From assembly GCF_905475465.1 (NCBI RefSeq), contig NC_062247.1:11408001-11472000 (forward strand): DNA of 64,000 bases. The letters are read 5' to 3'. How positions within the stretch are numbered: position 1 is the stretch's first letter; every line of letters starts with the position of its first letter. Source of the DNA: Pieris napi. Its lineage: Eukaryota > Arthropoda > Insecta > Lepidoptera > Pieridae. Of the stretch, positions 7,944 through 17,340 are shown piece by piece. A model generated the notes under the pieces. That model saw only the letters and a program-made list of their open reading frames with translations, had not been told where the DNA came from and ran no database searches. A program made the position numbers and the translations under genes.

Positions 7944-10311
7944 TGGCACCAATTTTTGGGCAGGTATTTGAGGCAAGCTGAAAACTTGTCACATACCTCT
8001 CCTATTATATTCCAACACGGAATTGCAGACCTGGCTGGTGAGTAGCGGGGCTAAATGAACCCCTACATTTTTGAAAATATTAATTTTTTTTTCCCAAAAA
8101 TATATTTGAGGCAATACGCAATTTATATATGTTGCAGTGTAATACTTAATAAATACGAAAAAAAATAAGCCAGACAATTTAATCGGGGCTTTAACATTAC
8201 CAGACGCGTGCAAATATTTAAAAAAAAAAAATATAAAAAATGTTTTTGAGGCAGCTTGAAATTTTAATGGAGTGTTATTTATAACTATAACATAAAATTC
8301 CCAAAAAGACAGATCATTTCGGTAGGGCTTTCTACCTGCCAGGCGATCAAACAAATAATGGATGGGTACGGGCCTGTACTACTATAGACAAGCTGTAGTG
8401 TGAGAGAGAGCGCATATCGACAGCTGTCTTCGTTCTGGCTTGCCGCGTTACTATTGGCTCTAGTGAGGCCACGTGACTTACAATAACCCATGAGGTTTTT
8501 AGTTAGAATTTCGGAGTCGTTACTTTCAGTCGTATTATTCTACTAATGGTATTATTACACTATTTAAAACTAATTAGAAAATGTCTAGTGAAAAGTTAGT
8601 TTGAAAAAATGATGCTAAAGTGATTGCTTTTGTGGAGAAAACTCTAAAAAAAAGTCAGGAGGTGTTAAATATCTGTAAACATCATAGGTTAAAATATAAT
8701 CATATTGTTTTGCCAGTGATTCCTAACCTTTCAGATGATGAAAAAATGAAGTGAAAATACTGTGATTGAATCCAATATTTATACTCTTACAAAAGGTATT
8801 GTATTAATTTAATTATTTTTCAAGCATTACATACTGATAAATAAAATTAAGCATTTACAGCTGTTCTTTATTCTGAATTAAAACAACATCTTTTAAGAAC
8901 GCAATATATAACAAGCATTTGGAGAAATGCATATTTACGATTCCCCAGTTCTTTGACACCTAATAGAAACGGATGGACACTTAATGAGGATACGCTAGAT
9001 TTTCACTGGTTTGACGGAGAGTGTATGCCGCAATTGGTATTCGACGCTGTTGTTCACGAGGAAAATAAAAATAACGATGATGAAAATCATACTACAGGTG
9101 AGAATAAATGGTTTATTTTTAGTAACTGCTGCATTCAAATTTCTGTGATTAATTAAAAAAATAAATATCTATTTCTTTTCGCAGATGATGAAGAGGTTGC
9201 CGAATCTGATACAGATGAATCCGAAGATTCAAGTAGTTCTGATGAAGATTCTGATCCACAGACGAAAAATGATAATTTATCTGACGTGAAACGAATTTAA
9301 TTTATTTCAAATTTTTTTATACTTAAATAATTGAAACACTGAAGAAATATTATATTTTTATAAATCTAGTTTTGCGATTTTGTATGTTAATCATTGGTTT
9401 TTTTTATACGTAACCCTTATTAATTTTAAGATGAAAAAGGTTTTAAATTTCCGTATAAATTTTGACTTGCAATAATGTCAGAGAAACAATTTTTAGTTTT
9501 GAATGTAGGGGCAACAGTATGAATTCTGTACTGAATTTTTTTTTTTTAATTCTCTTCAAAAAATAAATATTTTTACGGAAATATCAAATATTTAACAATT
9601 CATTACGTTTAAATTCGCATTAAAATTGGCAAAATGGCTAATTTTTTAAGATAAAAAAGAAATCACAAAAATATCTCCCTTTAACGTCCATAAATCATTA
9701 CAATCACTTTTATGCAAAATGTATTTAGTACAAATTCAGAAAATTTTATATTTTTTTAATCCGAAATTCTAACTAGAAAGCTCATTGTAAGTCACGTGGC
9801 CTCGCTAGAGCCAATAGTAACGCGGCAAGCAAGAACGAAGACAGCTTGCCGCTCACACTACAGCTTGTCTATAGTAGTACAGGCCCGTACCCATCCATTA
9901 TTTGTTTGATCGCCTGGCAGGTAGAAAGCCCTACCGAAATGATCTGTCTTTTTGGGAATTTTATTTTATAGTTATAAATAACACTCCATTAAAATTTCAA
10001 GCTGCCTCAAAAACATTTTTTATAATTTTTTTTTAAAATATTTGCACGCGTCTGGTAATGTTAAAGCCCCGATTAAATTGTCTGGCTTATTTTTTTTCGT
10101 ATTTATTAAGTATTACACTGCAACATATATAAATTGCGTATTGCCTCAAATATATTTTTGGGAAAAAAAAAATAATATTTTCAAAAATGTAGGGGTTGAT
10201 TTAGCCCCGCTACTCACCAGCCAGGTCTGCAATTCCGTGTTGGAATATAATAGGAGAGGTATGTGACAAGTTTTCAGCTTGCCTCAAATACCTGCCCAAA
10301 AATTGGTGCCA
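7944..10311. mobile_element. Large foldback DNA transposon with internal gene
   Basis: The left arm (7944-8516) and right arm (about 9760-10311) are reverse complements over about 550-570 bp, starting TGGCACCAATTTTTGGGCAG and ending in the matching complement. The centre (8517-9759) holds a spliced gene remnant. One extra mismatch-flanked pentamer (GAGAG/CTCTC) outside each end suggests the inverted repeat may extend a few bases further; I see no clear target duplication. The 121-codon minus-strand frame in the left arm and the 74-codon plus-strand frame in the right arm are the same TIR sequence, not genes. Confidence 0.8.
8581..9300 (+). pseudogene. Transposon-borne spliced gene, acidic C-terminus, decayed 5' exon
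   Basis: The gene occupies the centre of the foldback element. The first exon begins with ATG at 8581 (MSSEKLV then a stop) and has at least three in-frame stops; it may end at an AAAAG/GTATTG donor near 8796. The second exon (8861-9097) opens after a TTTACAG acceptor and is open throughout. It holds TSIWRNAYLRFP, then NGWTLNEDTLDFHWFDGECM, then an acidic run. Its donor is CAG/GTGAG at 9097/9098. The third exon (9185-9300), after a TTCGCAG acceptor, continues the frame without a break and encodes a Ser/Asp/Glu-rich tail ending DVKRI. The intact frame across two introns shows it was a real spliced gene. Spacing of IW, P..P, GW, W.DG and MP recalls uncharacterised TE-linked proteins, but I cannot assign a function. 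Confidence 0.6.
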
Positions 10312-10876
10312 GCTCTCGGACCATGAAGTCTGAGAACAAGAAAAAGTCGCTTTAATATAACAATATTTCTTATTTGTATTAATTGGTTTTGTTTAGGAGA
10401 AATTAATTAGATATTAAAATACTTAGTTTTAATTAGATTATTTAGACTATAAATTGTTGTGTGTTGGAGGTCATTGCAAAAAAACTGGCTGGCTTTGAGA
10501 AGCTTTGCTTCAACACACATAAAAATATAAATTTAAATCGTAAACCTCCTGTGGGTTTATCGGTAAAAAGCAGTTGAAGCTTCCACTCCAATCACCGTTA
10601 TCTAAAACTTGAAACTCAGTCAGAAACTACGTTTTTGATGTCCTAGCTTTATTCTTGACTCGGAATCTTACCCTCAGTTATTGACAGCAGCAATATTATT
10701 TTGTAATATAAAAAAGTTGCCATCCGTTCCTGACTTTAACCCAATCCTGAAAATTACCGTTTAGGACTGTTCGAAAACTGCAGACCCTGGATTAACCAAT
10801 GTTTAGTCTACTCACTTTAGAAATCCCTAAACAAAATACTAAAAAGAAATCCCTATATTCCCTTAGACCTTGAAAT
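10312..10876. other. No recognisable feature
   Basis: AT-rich sequence between the foldback transposon and the minisatellite. No coding frame or repeat family recognised. Confidence 0.45.
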
Positions 10877-11121
10877 GAAGTTCTCGTCTAAAACAAATGA
10901 AGTACTCGTCTAAAACAAATGAAGTACTCGTCTAAAACAAATGAAGTACTCGTCTAAAACAAATTAAGTATTCGTCTAAAACAAATGAAGTACTCGTCTA
11001 AAACAAAATATGAAGTACTCGTCTAAAACAAATTAAGTACTCGTCTAAAACAAATGAAGTACTCGTCTAAAACAAATGAAGTACTCGTCTAAAACAAATG
11101 AATTACTCGTCTAAAACAAAT
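10877..11121. repeat. 22-bp minisatellite, 11 units
   Basis: Eleven head-to-tail units of GAAGTACTCGTCTAAAACAA plus AT. Most are identical. Unit 1 has TTC for TAC, two units start TAAG, one unit has a 3-bp expansion (AATAT, near 11007) and the last reads GAATTACT. A truncated twelfth unit begins at 11122. The 22-bp period is not a multiple of three, which argues against a coding repeat. Confidence 0.95.
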
Positions 11122-11639
11122 GAAGTATTTTTAAAGTTAAGATTCTGTCATAAGATACTATTTTTTAGAGCAGCTAAAAAAAGAAACGCCTTAAATGTCA
11201 CCGTAGCAATTCGGAAAATTGAAAAGTATACAAAAATATCTTTCGTCCGCTAAACAAAGGGCATTTGATGAAAATCCGCAAATTAAACGTTACCTCTGTA
11301 AAACGTGAACGAAAACTCAAATAAAGATCACTGAGAAAGATTTTCCCGGAGGCTTTTGATCAGAAAGAAAGCGAATTCAAACGTGAAATTTTGCAACTCA
11401 AAAGAATTAGTATATAACCGACGGCCTGCCCTGGTTTCGCAATAAAAAGTCCACGTATACACATTTATTTAATCAAAATCTCCGATTTGAAAATATACCC
11501 GAAAATCTATTTAGTAGTATTGATAATTAAGATATTATGTGATCTAAAAATAAGTTTCTAATCATAACAATCAAATATACAGTATTTACAATTTTCTTAA
11601 CCTACATAGTAATAATTAAAATAATTAAAAAGTAATAAA
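11122..11639. other. No recognisable feature
   Basis: AT-rich unique sequence between the minisatellite and a LINE-C fragment. Confidence 0.45.
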
Positions 11640-11830
11640 AAGAAAATGAAAACAAATTTAAAAACTTTGGTGCCTGTGGAAGTGTACCTTAAATACTTTT
11701 TCGTTGAGCGAGGAAAGCACCAGCTCTGGGGTCTCCAGTACTATCTACCAGGTGCCAACTTAAATCAATAATTAGCGCCTGTGCACTTGAACCCCACGGC
11801 CCAAGAGTCTCTACTGCAAAGGGAACAAAC
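11640..11830 (-). mobile_element. LINE-C 3' fragment
   Basis: The minus-strand frame reads FVPFAVETLGPWGSSAQAL, then HLVDSTGDPRAGAFLAQRKSI, then breaks near 11690. It matches the same tail as 2680-2905 and preserves more of the upstream motif (VETLGPWG, DPRAG). The annotated peptide upstream of FVPF is random sequence outside the element. A further 60-bp relic with GGTACTATCTATCAGGCGCC is at 23226-23290. Confidence 0.6.
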
Positions 11831-11883
11831 AAATTTAGGAAGAATTTGTAAGTAAGATTAAGACTAGGTGAGAAAGGTTTTTT

Positions 11884-12139
11884 TGAAGTGAAAACTTCTT
11901 TAGCGGCGTTGTACACTTTTTTTGGAATGGGTAAAAATTTTTAAACTCGCATCAGGACACGTGACCTGATCGAAAAATTCGTAAGACGGATGAAAAGTAG
12001 ACGGCGCGGCGTATTTAATGTAATATAAATTGTCATGCTTGTGTACGATAGCGCAATAAATAAATATTGTATTTTACCACATAAGAAATAGTAAACGTTA
12101 ATAATCAAGTATTCTCTTCTGCCGTTACTCCCGGAGTGC
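11884..12139 (+). mobile_element. Element Y, short copy
   Basis: Starts TGAAGTGAAAACTTCTTTAG then CGGCG; ends CTTCTGCCGTTACTCCCGG then AGTGC. Both ends match the long element Y at 61139-62758 in reverse, and the inner sequence around GTGTACGATAGCGCAATAAA is shared. The 5' palindrome is GAAGT/ACTTC. The opposite end carries a hairpin outside a degraded copy of the same palindrome. Internally deleted and non-coding. Confidence 0.7.
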
Positions 12140-12169
12140 AACCCGTCGTTTTTTATTCTAAGTGGCGTT

Positions 12170-12251
12170 TGTACACAGAAGGATAAAGGCACAAGGCGGG
12201 AATGGCTATTAAATAGCCTCTTCGTTCCTTGCCTCTTTGTAGCTTGATACA
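12170..12251. repeat. Short imperfect palindromic repeat, copy 1
   Basis: About 82 bp reading ACACAGAAGGATAAAGGCAC at one end and CTCTTTGTAGCTTGATAC at the other, with GGCTATTAAATAGCC at the centre. A second copy is at 30502-30585. The two halves are weakly complementary, as in a miniature foldback element. Confidence 0.6.
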
Positions 12252-12760
12252 TGGACTGAAGTTCTTAATTTTAAATTGTTACAATACAATTAAATTTTTA
12301 TAAATCGTACAGAGCAACTGGTGATATTAATTTAACAAGTTCAGAATAAAAAAGATAATTATAATTCTTTATTTTTCCCATATAACATTTGCAACCAATA
12401 CGATTACAGTTAAGAAGGTATTGGTAGAGTTTCCAAACTAGGTAAGAACCTGAGATATGGATAACCAGGCTTCCATTCCACTGCAAAGTCATACTGAGTG
12501 GTAGCAAAATATACTAAATATATGGGTACACAAATAACTTTAAAGTTTTAAAAGAGAAACACACAAAACAAAACAGTCAACTAGATTACTAGTTAGAAGT
12601 TAGTAATAGTATAAGAATAACATTACTTAAAAATAACATATAAGTTAAAGGGCATATGGCGAAAATGTATGAATTGTTTAAATTAAAAGACAATTATAAG
12701 TATATATACAGATGATATATAATTTGCGGATGATAATAATAAGTAATAATTGTTGGGAGT
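12252..12760. other. No recognisable feature
   Basis: AT-rich sequence leading into a Helitron 3' end. Possibly the body of a degenerate Helitron, but I could not find its 5' end. Confidence 0.4.
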
Positions 12761-12764
12761 TTTT

Positions 12765-12804
12765 AAAAGGTCAAGCCGGACCCGTGCGAAGCTGGGTCAG
12801 CTAG
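12765..12804 (+). mobile_element. Helitron 3' terminus
   Basis: CGGACCCGTGCGAAGCTGGG followed by TCAGCTAG and T has the usual GC-rich hairpin then CTAG/T terminus. The 5' boundary was not found. Confidence 0.6.
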
Positions 12805-13460
12805 TTTATAAGTGTGTTTAGCGTGTCTTGGCACAAAGTTTTTTTTCACAACAGGAAGCAAGAACAATAAAAGTAAATTGAAGTTGGATAGAATTTTCGC
12901 TTCGCGAGTTTTAGTGGCCGATTTGGCGTAACGAGTTTTTACCGCCTTACAACTTTGCAGCGCAAACTTTCAACGAAATTACTGTGTCAACTGAACTACA
13001 TCTTTTTGATTTTTTCATATGTCAACTATGTGTGTTAAACATGTTTTTAATTTACAAACGTAACTCATAGAGCAGAGTAAGTTTAGGTGCTTTGAAACTT
13101 GGGGTTTTTAATATTTAACTTTATATATGTTGCAATTAGTATTTACGCTCGGAAATAAAATATCGCGATGTAATTCTAATTATTTTACATATACACATAA
13201 ATTAAACTAGGAATAACATGATCATATAAGGCAACAGAAAACTTATACAAGTAACGTAATAAATGGGGCGGATATTTTAAAGATATATTGACGTTTGTGA
13301 ATTATTGATTATTTTTATAGGTCACCAGTCTTTGGCTATACGAAACAATAATTGTTTTATCAAGAATCAAACCTGCATGCAAATCAATCGCATAGCAAAA
13401 TTGCCATGGATGAGGTAATGTAGCTTATTAATTAGTGGTTATTACGTATTTCGATGTTTT
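12805..13460. other. No recognisable feature
   Basis: AT-rich, no coding or TE signature recognised. Confidence 0.4.
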
Positions 13461-13463
13461 TAT

Positions 13464-13705
13464 TTTAGCACAGGGGGCAAATAGGCAGAAAGCTCATCTG
13501 ATGTTAGGTAATAAGTGAGAGCCCATGGGCACTAAGACTGCCAGGCTCGCAAGTGCGTCGCCTTTTAGGAGTTGGTACGGTGTAATCTTGAAGGACCCTA
13601 AGTCAAATTGGTTCGTAAATACATTACAGCTGGTTCCACATAGTGGTGGTGTGACAAAAAAGGCCTCAAAATCGAAAATATGAAAACACCCTACAGCACA
13701 CCAAA
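13464..13705 (-). mobile_element. LINE-A 3' fragment
   Basis: Minus-strand copy of the LINE-A end: complement of ACTTAGGGTCCTTCAAG, CACTTGCGAGCC-like and CATCAGATGAGC-like blocks, and a GGAACCAGCTG-like block near 13630. The family encodes the RT C-terminus seen best at 53067-53411. Non-functional. Confidence 0.7.
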
Positions 13706-13749
13706 ACAAACCTTAGCCTTACAGAAAAACTTAAAACAGCACGCAAATA

Positions 13750-13970
13750 ATCATCCCTGAGATCGTAGGTTCAATCCCCGGCTGTGTACCAATGGACTTT
13801 CTTTCTATGTGCGCATTTAACATTCGCTCCAGCGGTGAAGGGAAATATCGTGAGGAAGCCGGCTTTGTTAGACCCAAAAAGTCGACGGCGTGTGTCAGGG
13901 AGAGGAGGCATATAAAGAAATCTGAAGTCTAGACCTAAAAAGGTTGTAGCGACAATGATTTATTTTATTA
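13750..13970 (+). mobile_element. SINE-1 fragment
   Basis: Lacks the A box but keeps the B box (TAGGTTCAATCCCCGG) and the body, with a deletion between GTGTGTCAGG and AAATCTGA. Ends GGTTGTAGCGACAATGATT. Confidence 0.8.
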
Positions 13971-14046
13971 TCAAACAAGACCATAACTTTATATATTTTT
14001 ACTGAAGTAAGAACGATTTTCCATTCGGTTTCTAGGACGGAAAACT

Positions 14047-14082
14047 ATGTATGGTTATTACTCGTAAGTAATAACCATACAT
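14047..14082. repeat. Perfect 16-bp hairpin
   Basis: ATGTATGGTTATTACT, a CGTA loop, then the exact reverse complement. Isolated and of unknown origin; possibly the ends of an excised or collapsed palindromic element. Confidence 0.8.
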
Positions 14083-14194
14083 TATTACACTATTATATGC
14101 ACTCACTCAAACTCAGAGTACAATTTAATTTATAACCCAAAATCAAGTTACGGGCTATTAAAAGTTTTGAATTTAAAGTTATAAAACAACGTTA

Positions 14195-14428
14195 TAACTC
14201 ATTGGTCTATTGGTTAGTACCCCTGACTGCGAATCCATGGGTCCCGGGTTCGAACATCGGCTGAGACAAACATCGATGTGATGAGCATTTGGTGTTGTGC
14301 TTAGGTGTTTAAATATGTATTTATATGTCTATCTTTCTATAATATGTATGTATATCCGTTGCCTAGTACCCATAACACAAGCTTCACCAGCTTAGCATGG
14401 GACTAGGTCAATTGGTGTGAATTGTCAA
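14195..14428 (+). mobile_element. SINE-2 (tRNA-derived)
   Basis: The tRNA-like head has an A-box-like GGTCTATTGGTTAGTACC and a B box in GGGTTCGAACATC. The body has CATCGATGTGATGAGCATTT, a TATGTATTTATATGTCTATC stretch, TTGCCTAGTACCCATAACAC and GGTCAATTGGTGTGAATTGT. Reversed copies are at 35941-36178 and 45592-45636. It is not a functional tRNA: the acceptor and anticodon arms do not pair properly. Confidence 0.8.
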
Positions 14429-15380
14429 AAAAAAAATTGTGGTCACAGTTCAACTGTTGACATATATAAAGTGTCACTTTGAACAATAAGCGTCATTAAC
14501 AGTATGAATAAATAATATTAATTCCAGAAGGAAATCCTGCTCAAATAAATTGAAAAATTTCGGAATGGATCCGCTTAGCCGGTCGGCGAGCCGTGAATTT
14601 TTGCGTTGTTGGCCTGACCCGCGTTCAGATTTTGTTTATTTATGAGTTGCGAAGTCGCCGTCTTGTTTGTATAGATTTTACCCGTGGTTTCATTTGGAGC
14701 CCCTTAAAAGAATATTACGTTTTATTTAATACGAGATTCTTAGTAAGATTATCAGATCTATTCCTGATATGACATGTCCCTGCATCTCTTTAATATGAAA
14801 ACAAAATTTTGGCTCCGTCCCAAGGTTGTCTGATTCACGTTTGATTGAGTATTTCTATCGGCTTTTCGTTTTTTCTAACAGAGAAAAAAGAATTTGAAAA
14901 CGTTAATATCGTTTTTTTTATAATGTTATACTACTAAGACAGACAACAGGCATTTTATGGGATAAAATACTCCGAAATATTAAGTCCAAAACGAATAGTA
15001 AGTATCAAGTTAACTTCCATCTCTCACAGATAGTGTTACTATTCTACTAACAAGACGTAAATGATATCTTTGGTAAGCATTTTACTTCAATATTTCAATA
15101 GTCTTTGAGGTGTATTTTTAATTTACGAATCCGCCGAATCACATACAGCAGATCTTCATTCATTCTCTGACAGATTCGGCAGTTATTAAGGTAATAATAA
15201 TAAAAAAATTATTTCGATCATAAAATTAGTAATAGTGAGATAGGTGAACAGTGTTGGTTAAAGGAGGATGTAGTGACAAGGATACCAATACCAATATTTA
15301 GATGCCATGTAGAACGGATGAATGAACCATATACAAGTAGATAGAAGAAGAAAAAGAGTAAGGCTTGTCGGACATACCTA
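14429..15380. other. No recognisable feature
   Basis: AT-rich unique sequence. No gene or repeat assigned. Confidence 0.4.
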
Positions 15381-15383
15381 ACC

Positions 15384-15662
15384 ATGCGTGACGGCGACGC
15401 GCTCACTAAATCCTCGCCATCTAAAAAGTGCCCAAGCTGGCAAGCAGGAGTCCATGCGTTGAAAAGAAGGGATGGTGATCCATCCCTGCAAGGACTGGAC
15501 CCGATCTCCCCTAGCTATTTTACTAAAGCGAATGGCCAGGCCATTCACTTTAGGATACTTGCTGTGTTAAGTATCTTCACAAACTCAAGTCGGGAAGCGG
15601 ATAAGGCTCTGCTGTTACGCATATCGCCTAAGGCGATTGTTGGTGGCGCCTTGGGGTTTTAG
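15384..15662 (+). other. Unassigned open frame of 92 codons
   Basis: An ATG-initiated frame in a locally GC-richer stretch than its surroundings. It includes SSPSKKCPSWQAGVH and RRDGDPSLQGLDPISP. The nucleotide sequence has small palindromes (AATGGCCAGGCCATT, CGCCTAAGGCG). It could be untranslated or ORF1-like sequence of a LINE, but I recognise no domain and find no second copy. Treated as non-coding unless supported. Confidence 0.2.
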
Positions 15663-15970
15663 AGGGTGCACAGATAAATACGTAAAGATATTGTACGTAA
15701 GTTTATCAGTATTTTTAGAAATATATTCTATGACCGCAAAGTCACATTTCCATACTATTAGCCAATAAACTAAAGTCTATTCTCTCAGCGTTAATAAAAG
15801 GTTGTAGTAAATATGATTTTCTGAGTCGGTTTATAACTTCTACAGATGCAGACCTTTATTTGTTTGAAAAGCTACTATTTATGTGCTACTTAAAACTATT
15901 TTCATAGCTATTACGTTCTGTTTATAAGTCATCAAGACCCACTCCAAAAAGTCAGTGCTAACAGTGAACA

Positions 15971-16191
15971 TCTTTATATATATAATTCTTCTGTGAGTGT
16001 GTATGTCACTGAACTTCTCTCAAACGACTGGACCGATTTTGATGAAATTTTTTGTGTGTGTTCAAGGGGATCTGGGAATGGTTTAGATTCACAAATCAGC
16101 ACGCCAGATGGCGCTGCAGTCGGTACTTTCATACTTTGCTTTACTATTCGCTTGAAATATCATGCAGGACAACGTCTGTCGGGTCCACTAG
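15971..16191 (+). mobile_element. Tandem Helitron unit 1
   Basis: Begins TCTTTATATATATAATTC after A (15970) and ends CTGTCGGGTCCACTAG. 221 bp. The next unit starts directly after CTAG. It contains GGACCGATTTTGATGAAA and GATGGCGCTGCAGTCGG. The short open frame across it is incidental. Confidence 0.9.
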
Positions 16192-16412
16192 TCTTTATAT
16201 ATATAATTCTTCTGTGAGTGTGTATGTCACTGAACTTCTCTCAAACGACTGGACCGATTTTGATGAAATTTTTTGTGTGTGTTCAAGGGGATCTGGGAAT
16301 GGTTTAGATTCACAAATCAGCCCGCCAGATGGCGCTGCAGTGGGTACTTTCATACTTTGCTTTACTAATCGCTTGAAATATCATGCAGGACAACGTCTGT
16401 CGGGTCCACTAG
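16192..16412 (+). mobile_element. Tandem Helitron unit 2
   Basis: Second 221-bp unit, nearly identical to unit 1 (for example CCCGCC for CACGCC near 16322), starting TCTTTATATATA right after the CTAG of unit 1 and ending at its own CTAG. Confidence 0.9.
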
Positions 16413-16633
16413 TCTTTATATATATAATTCTTCTGTGAGTGTGTATGTCACTGAACTTCTCTCAAACGACTAGACCGATATTGATGAAATTGTTTGTGTG
16501 TGTTCAAGGGGATCTGGGAATGGTTTAGATTCACAAATCAGCCCGGCAGGTGGCGCTGCAGTCGATGCTTTCATACTTTAATATCCTAATAGCTTGAAAT
16601 ATCATGCAGGACAACGTCTGTGGGGTCCACTAG
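16413..16633 (+). mobile_element. Tandem Helitron unit 3
   Basis: Third 221-bp unit, more diverged (TAGACCGATATTG, GGCAGGTGGCGCTGC, GTCTGTGGGGTCC), ending CTAG and followed by the flanking T at 16634. Confidence 0.9.
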
Positions 16634-17090
16634 TATTATTAAGGCAGATGTGAAAATCTATACATAATGAAGATTTTCGTACTATCACTTTACAGTACAG
16701 TAGTAATAAGACACAATTAAGGGTTCAGCAATGAATTTGATGCGGTCAACAAATTGTGAATGGATTTGTAAGTAAAACTGCGCCTTAATTGGACGGTTTA
16801 AAATACGTTAGTTAGTATCAGTTAACGAGCACAACTGGCTACCCGCATTGCCGCATTCGTCTCACCATTTTGTTTTAAAAGAGCTGATTCTTCTATTTTT
16901 AAACAATTGCAATGCTCGTTTTAGAACATAGACATAGACACACAAAATAATAATAATAATAATCAAAAAAGAAAAACTCTGGAAAGAAAATAAAAAGGAA
17001 TAAGGTACTTTTTAAGTGTGTAATGTGTGTGTGTGTGATTGTTATTGGCCCTGACTCAGCAATAATATGGTTTAATCCTAACATTATTTT
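16634..17090. repeat. Intervening sequence with (AAT)n and (TG)n microsatellites
   Basis: Contains about six AAT units near 16945-16962 and about eight TG units near 17023-17038. Otherwise featureless. Confidence 0.7.
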
Positions 17091-17094
17091 TTTA

Positions 17095-17340
17095 GATTGC
17101 GAATATCCACTCGTATCACCTTCACGTCCGCCGTTCCACAACTGAGCGTTTTTCAAGCAGTTTCTACCGCGCACCACCTCTATGTGGAACCAGCTGCCAA
17201 CTAAAGTATTTAAAAAAGAGCGAACTGATTCTTAAAAGGCCGGCAACGCACGCGCTCTATGGCATTTCGAGCGTCCATATCACTTAACATCAGATGAGCC
17301 TCCTGCATATCTGCCCCAATTGTATAAAAAAATTGTATTC
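17095..17340 (+). mobile_element. LINE-A 3' fragment
   Basis: TATCACCTTCACGTCCGCCG, CCACAACTGAGCG, TGTGGAACCAGCTGCC, AAAAGGCCGGCAACGCAC and CATCAGATGAGCCTCCTG follow in LINE-A order, ending in an A-rich tail. A deletion removes the middle (after AAGTATTT). Confidence 0.75.

Noticed and set aside
7989..8354. A 121-codon frame, repeated as a 74-codon frame at 10042-10266
   Set aside because: It lies entirely in the long inverted arms of the foldback element. Conservation between copies is due to arm identity, and the residues are low complexity (Phe/Lys/Tyr-rich).
10877..11121. CRISPR-like array
   Set aside because: The units are directly adjacent with no spacers, and the context is eukaryotic.
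14195..14290. A tRNA gene
   Set aside because: The A and B boxes are those of SINE-2. Acceptor and anticodon arms do not form and the SINE body follows directly.
16052..16438. A 128-codon frame across the Helitron repeats
   Set aside because: It is produced by the tandem 221-bp units and has no domain; the same applies to the overlapping 74-codon frame.
15970..16640. Satellite DNA array
   Set aside because: The repeat unit begins and ends exactly at Helitron termini (TC...CTAG), and singletons of the family occur at 7538-7878 and 59795-60078, so tandem Helitrons explain it better.
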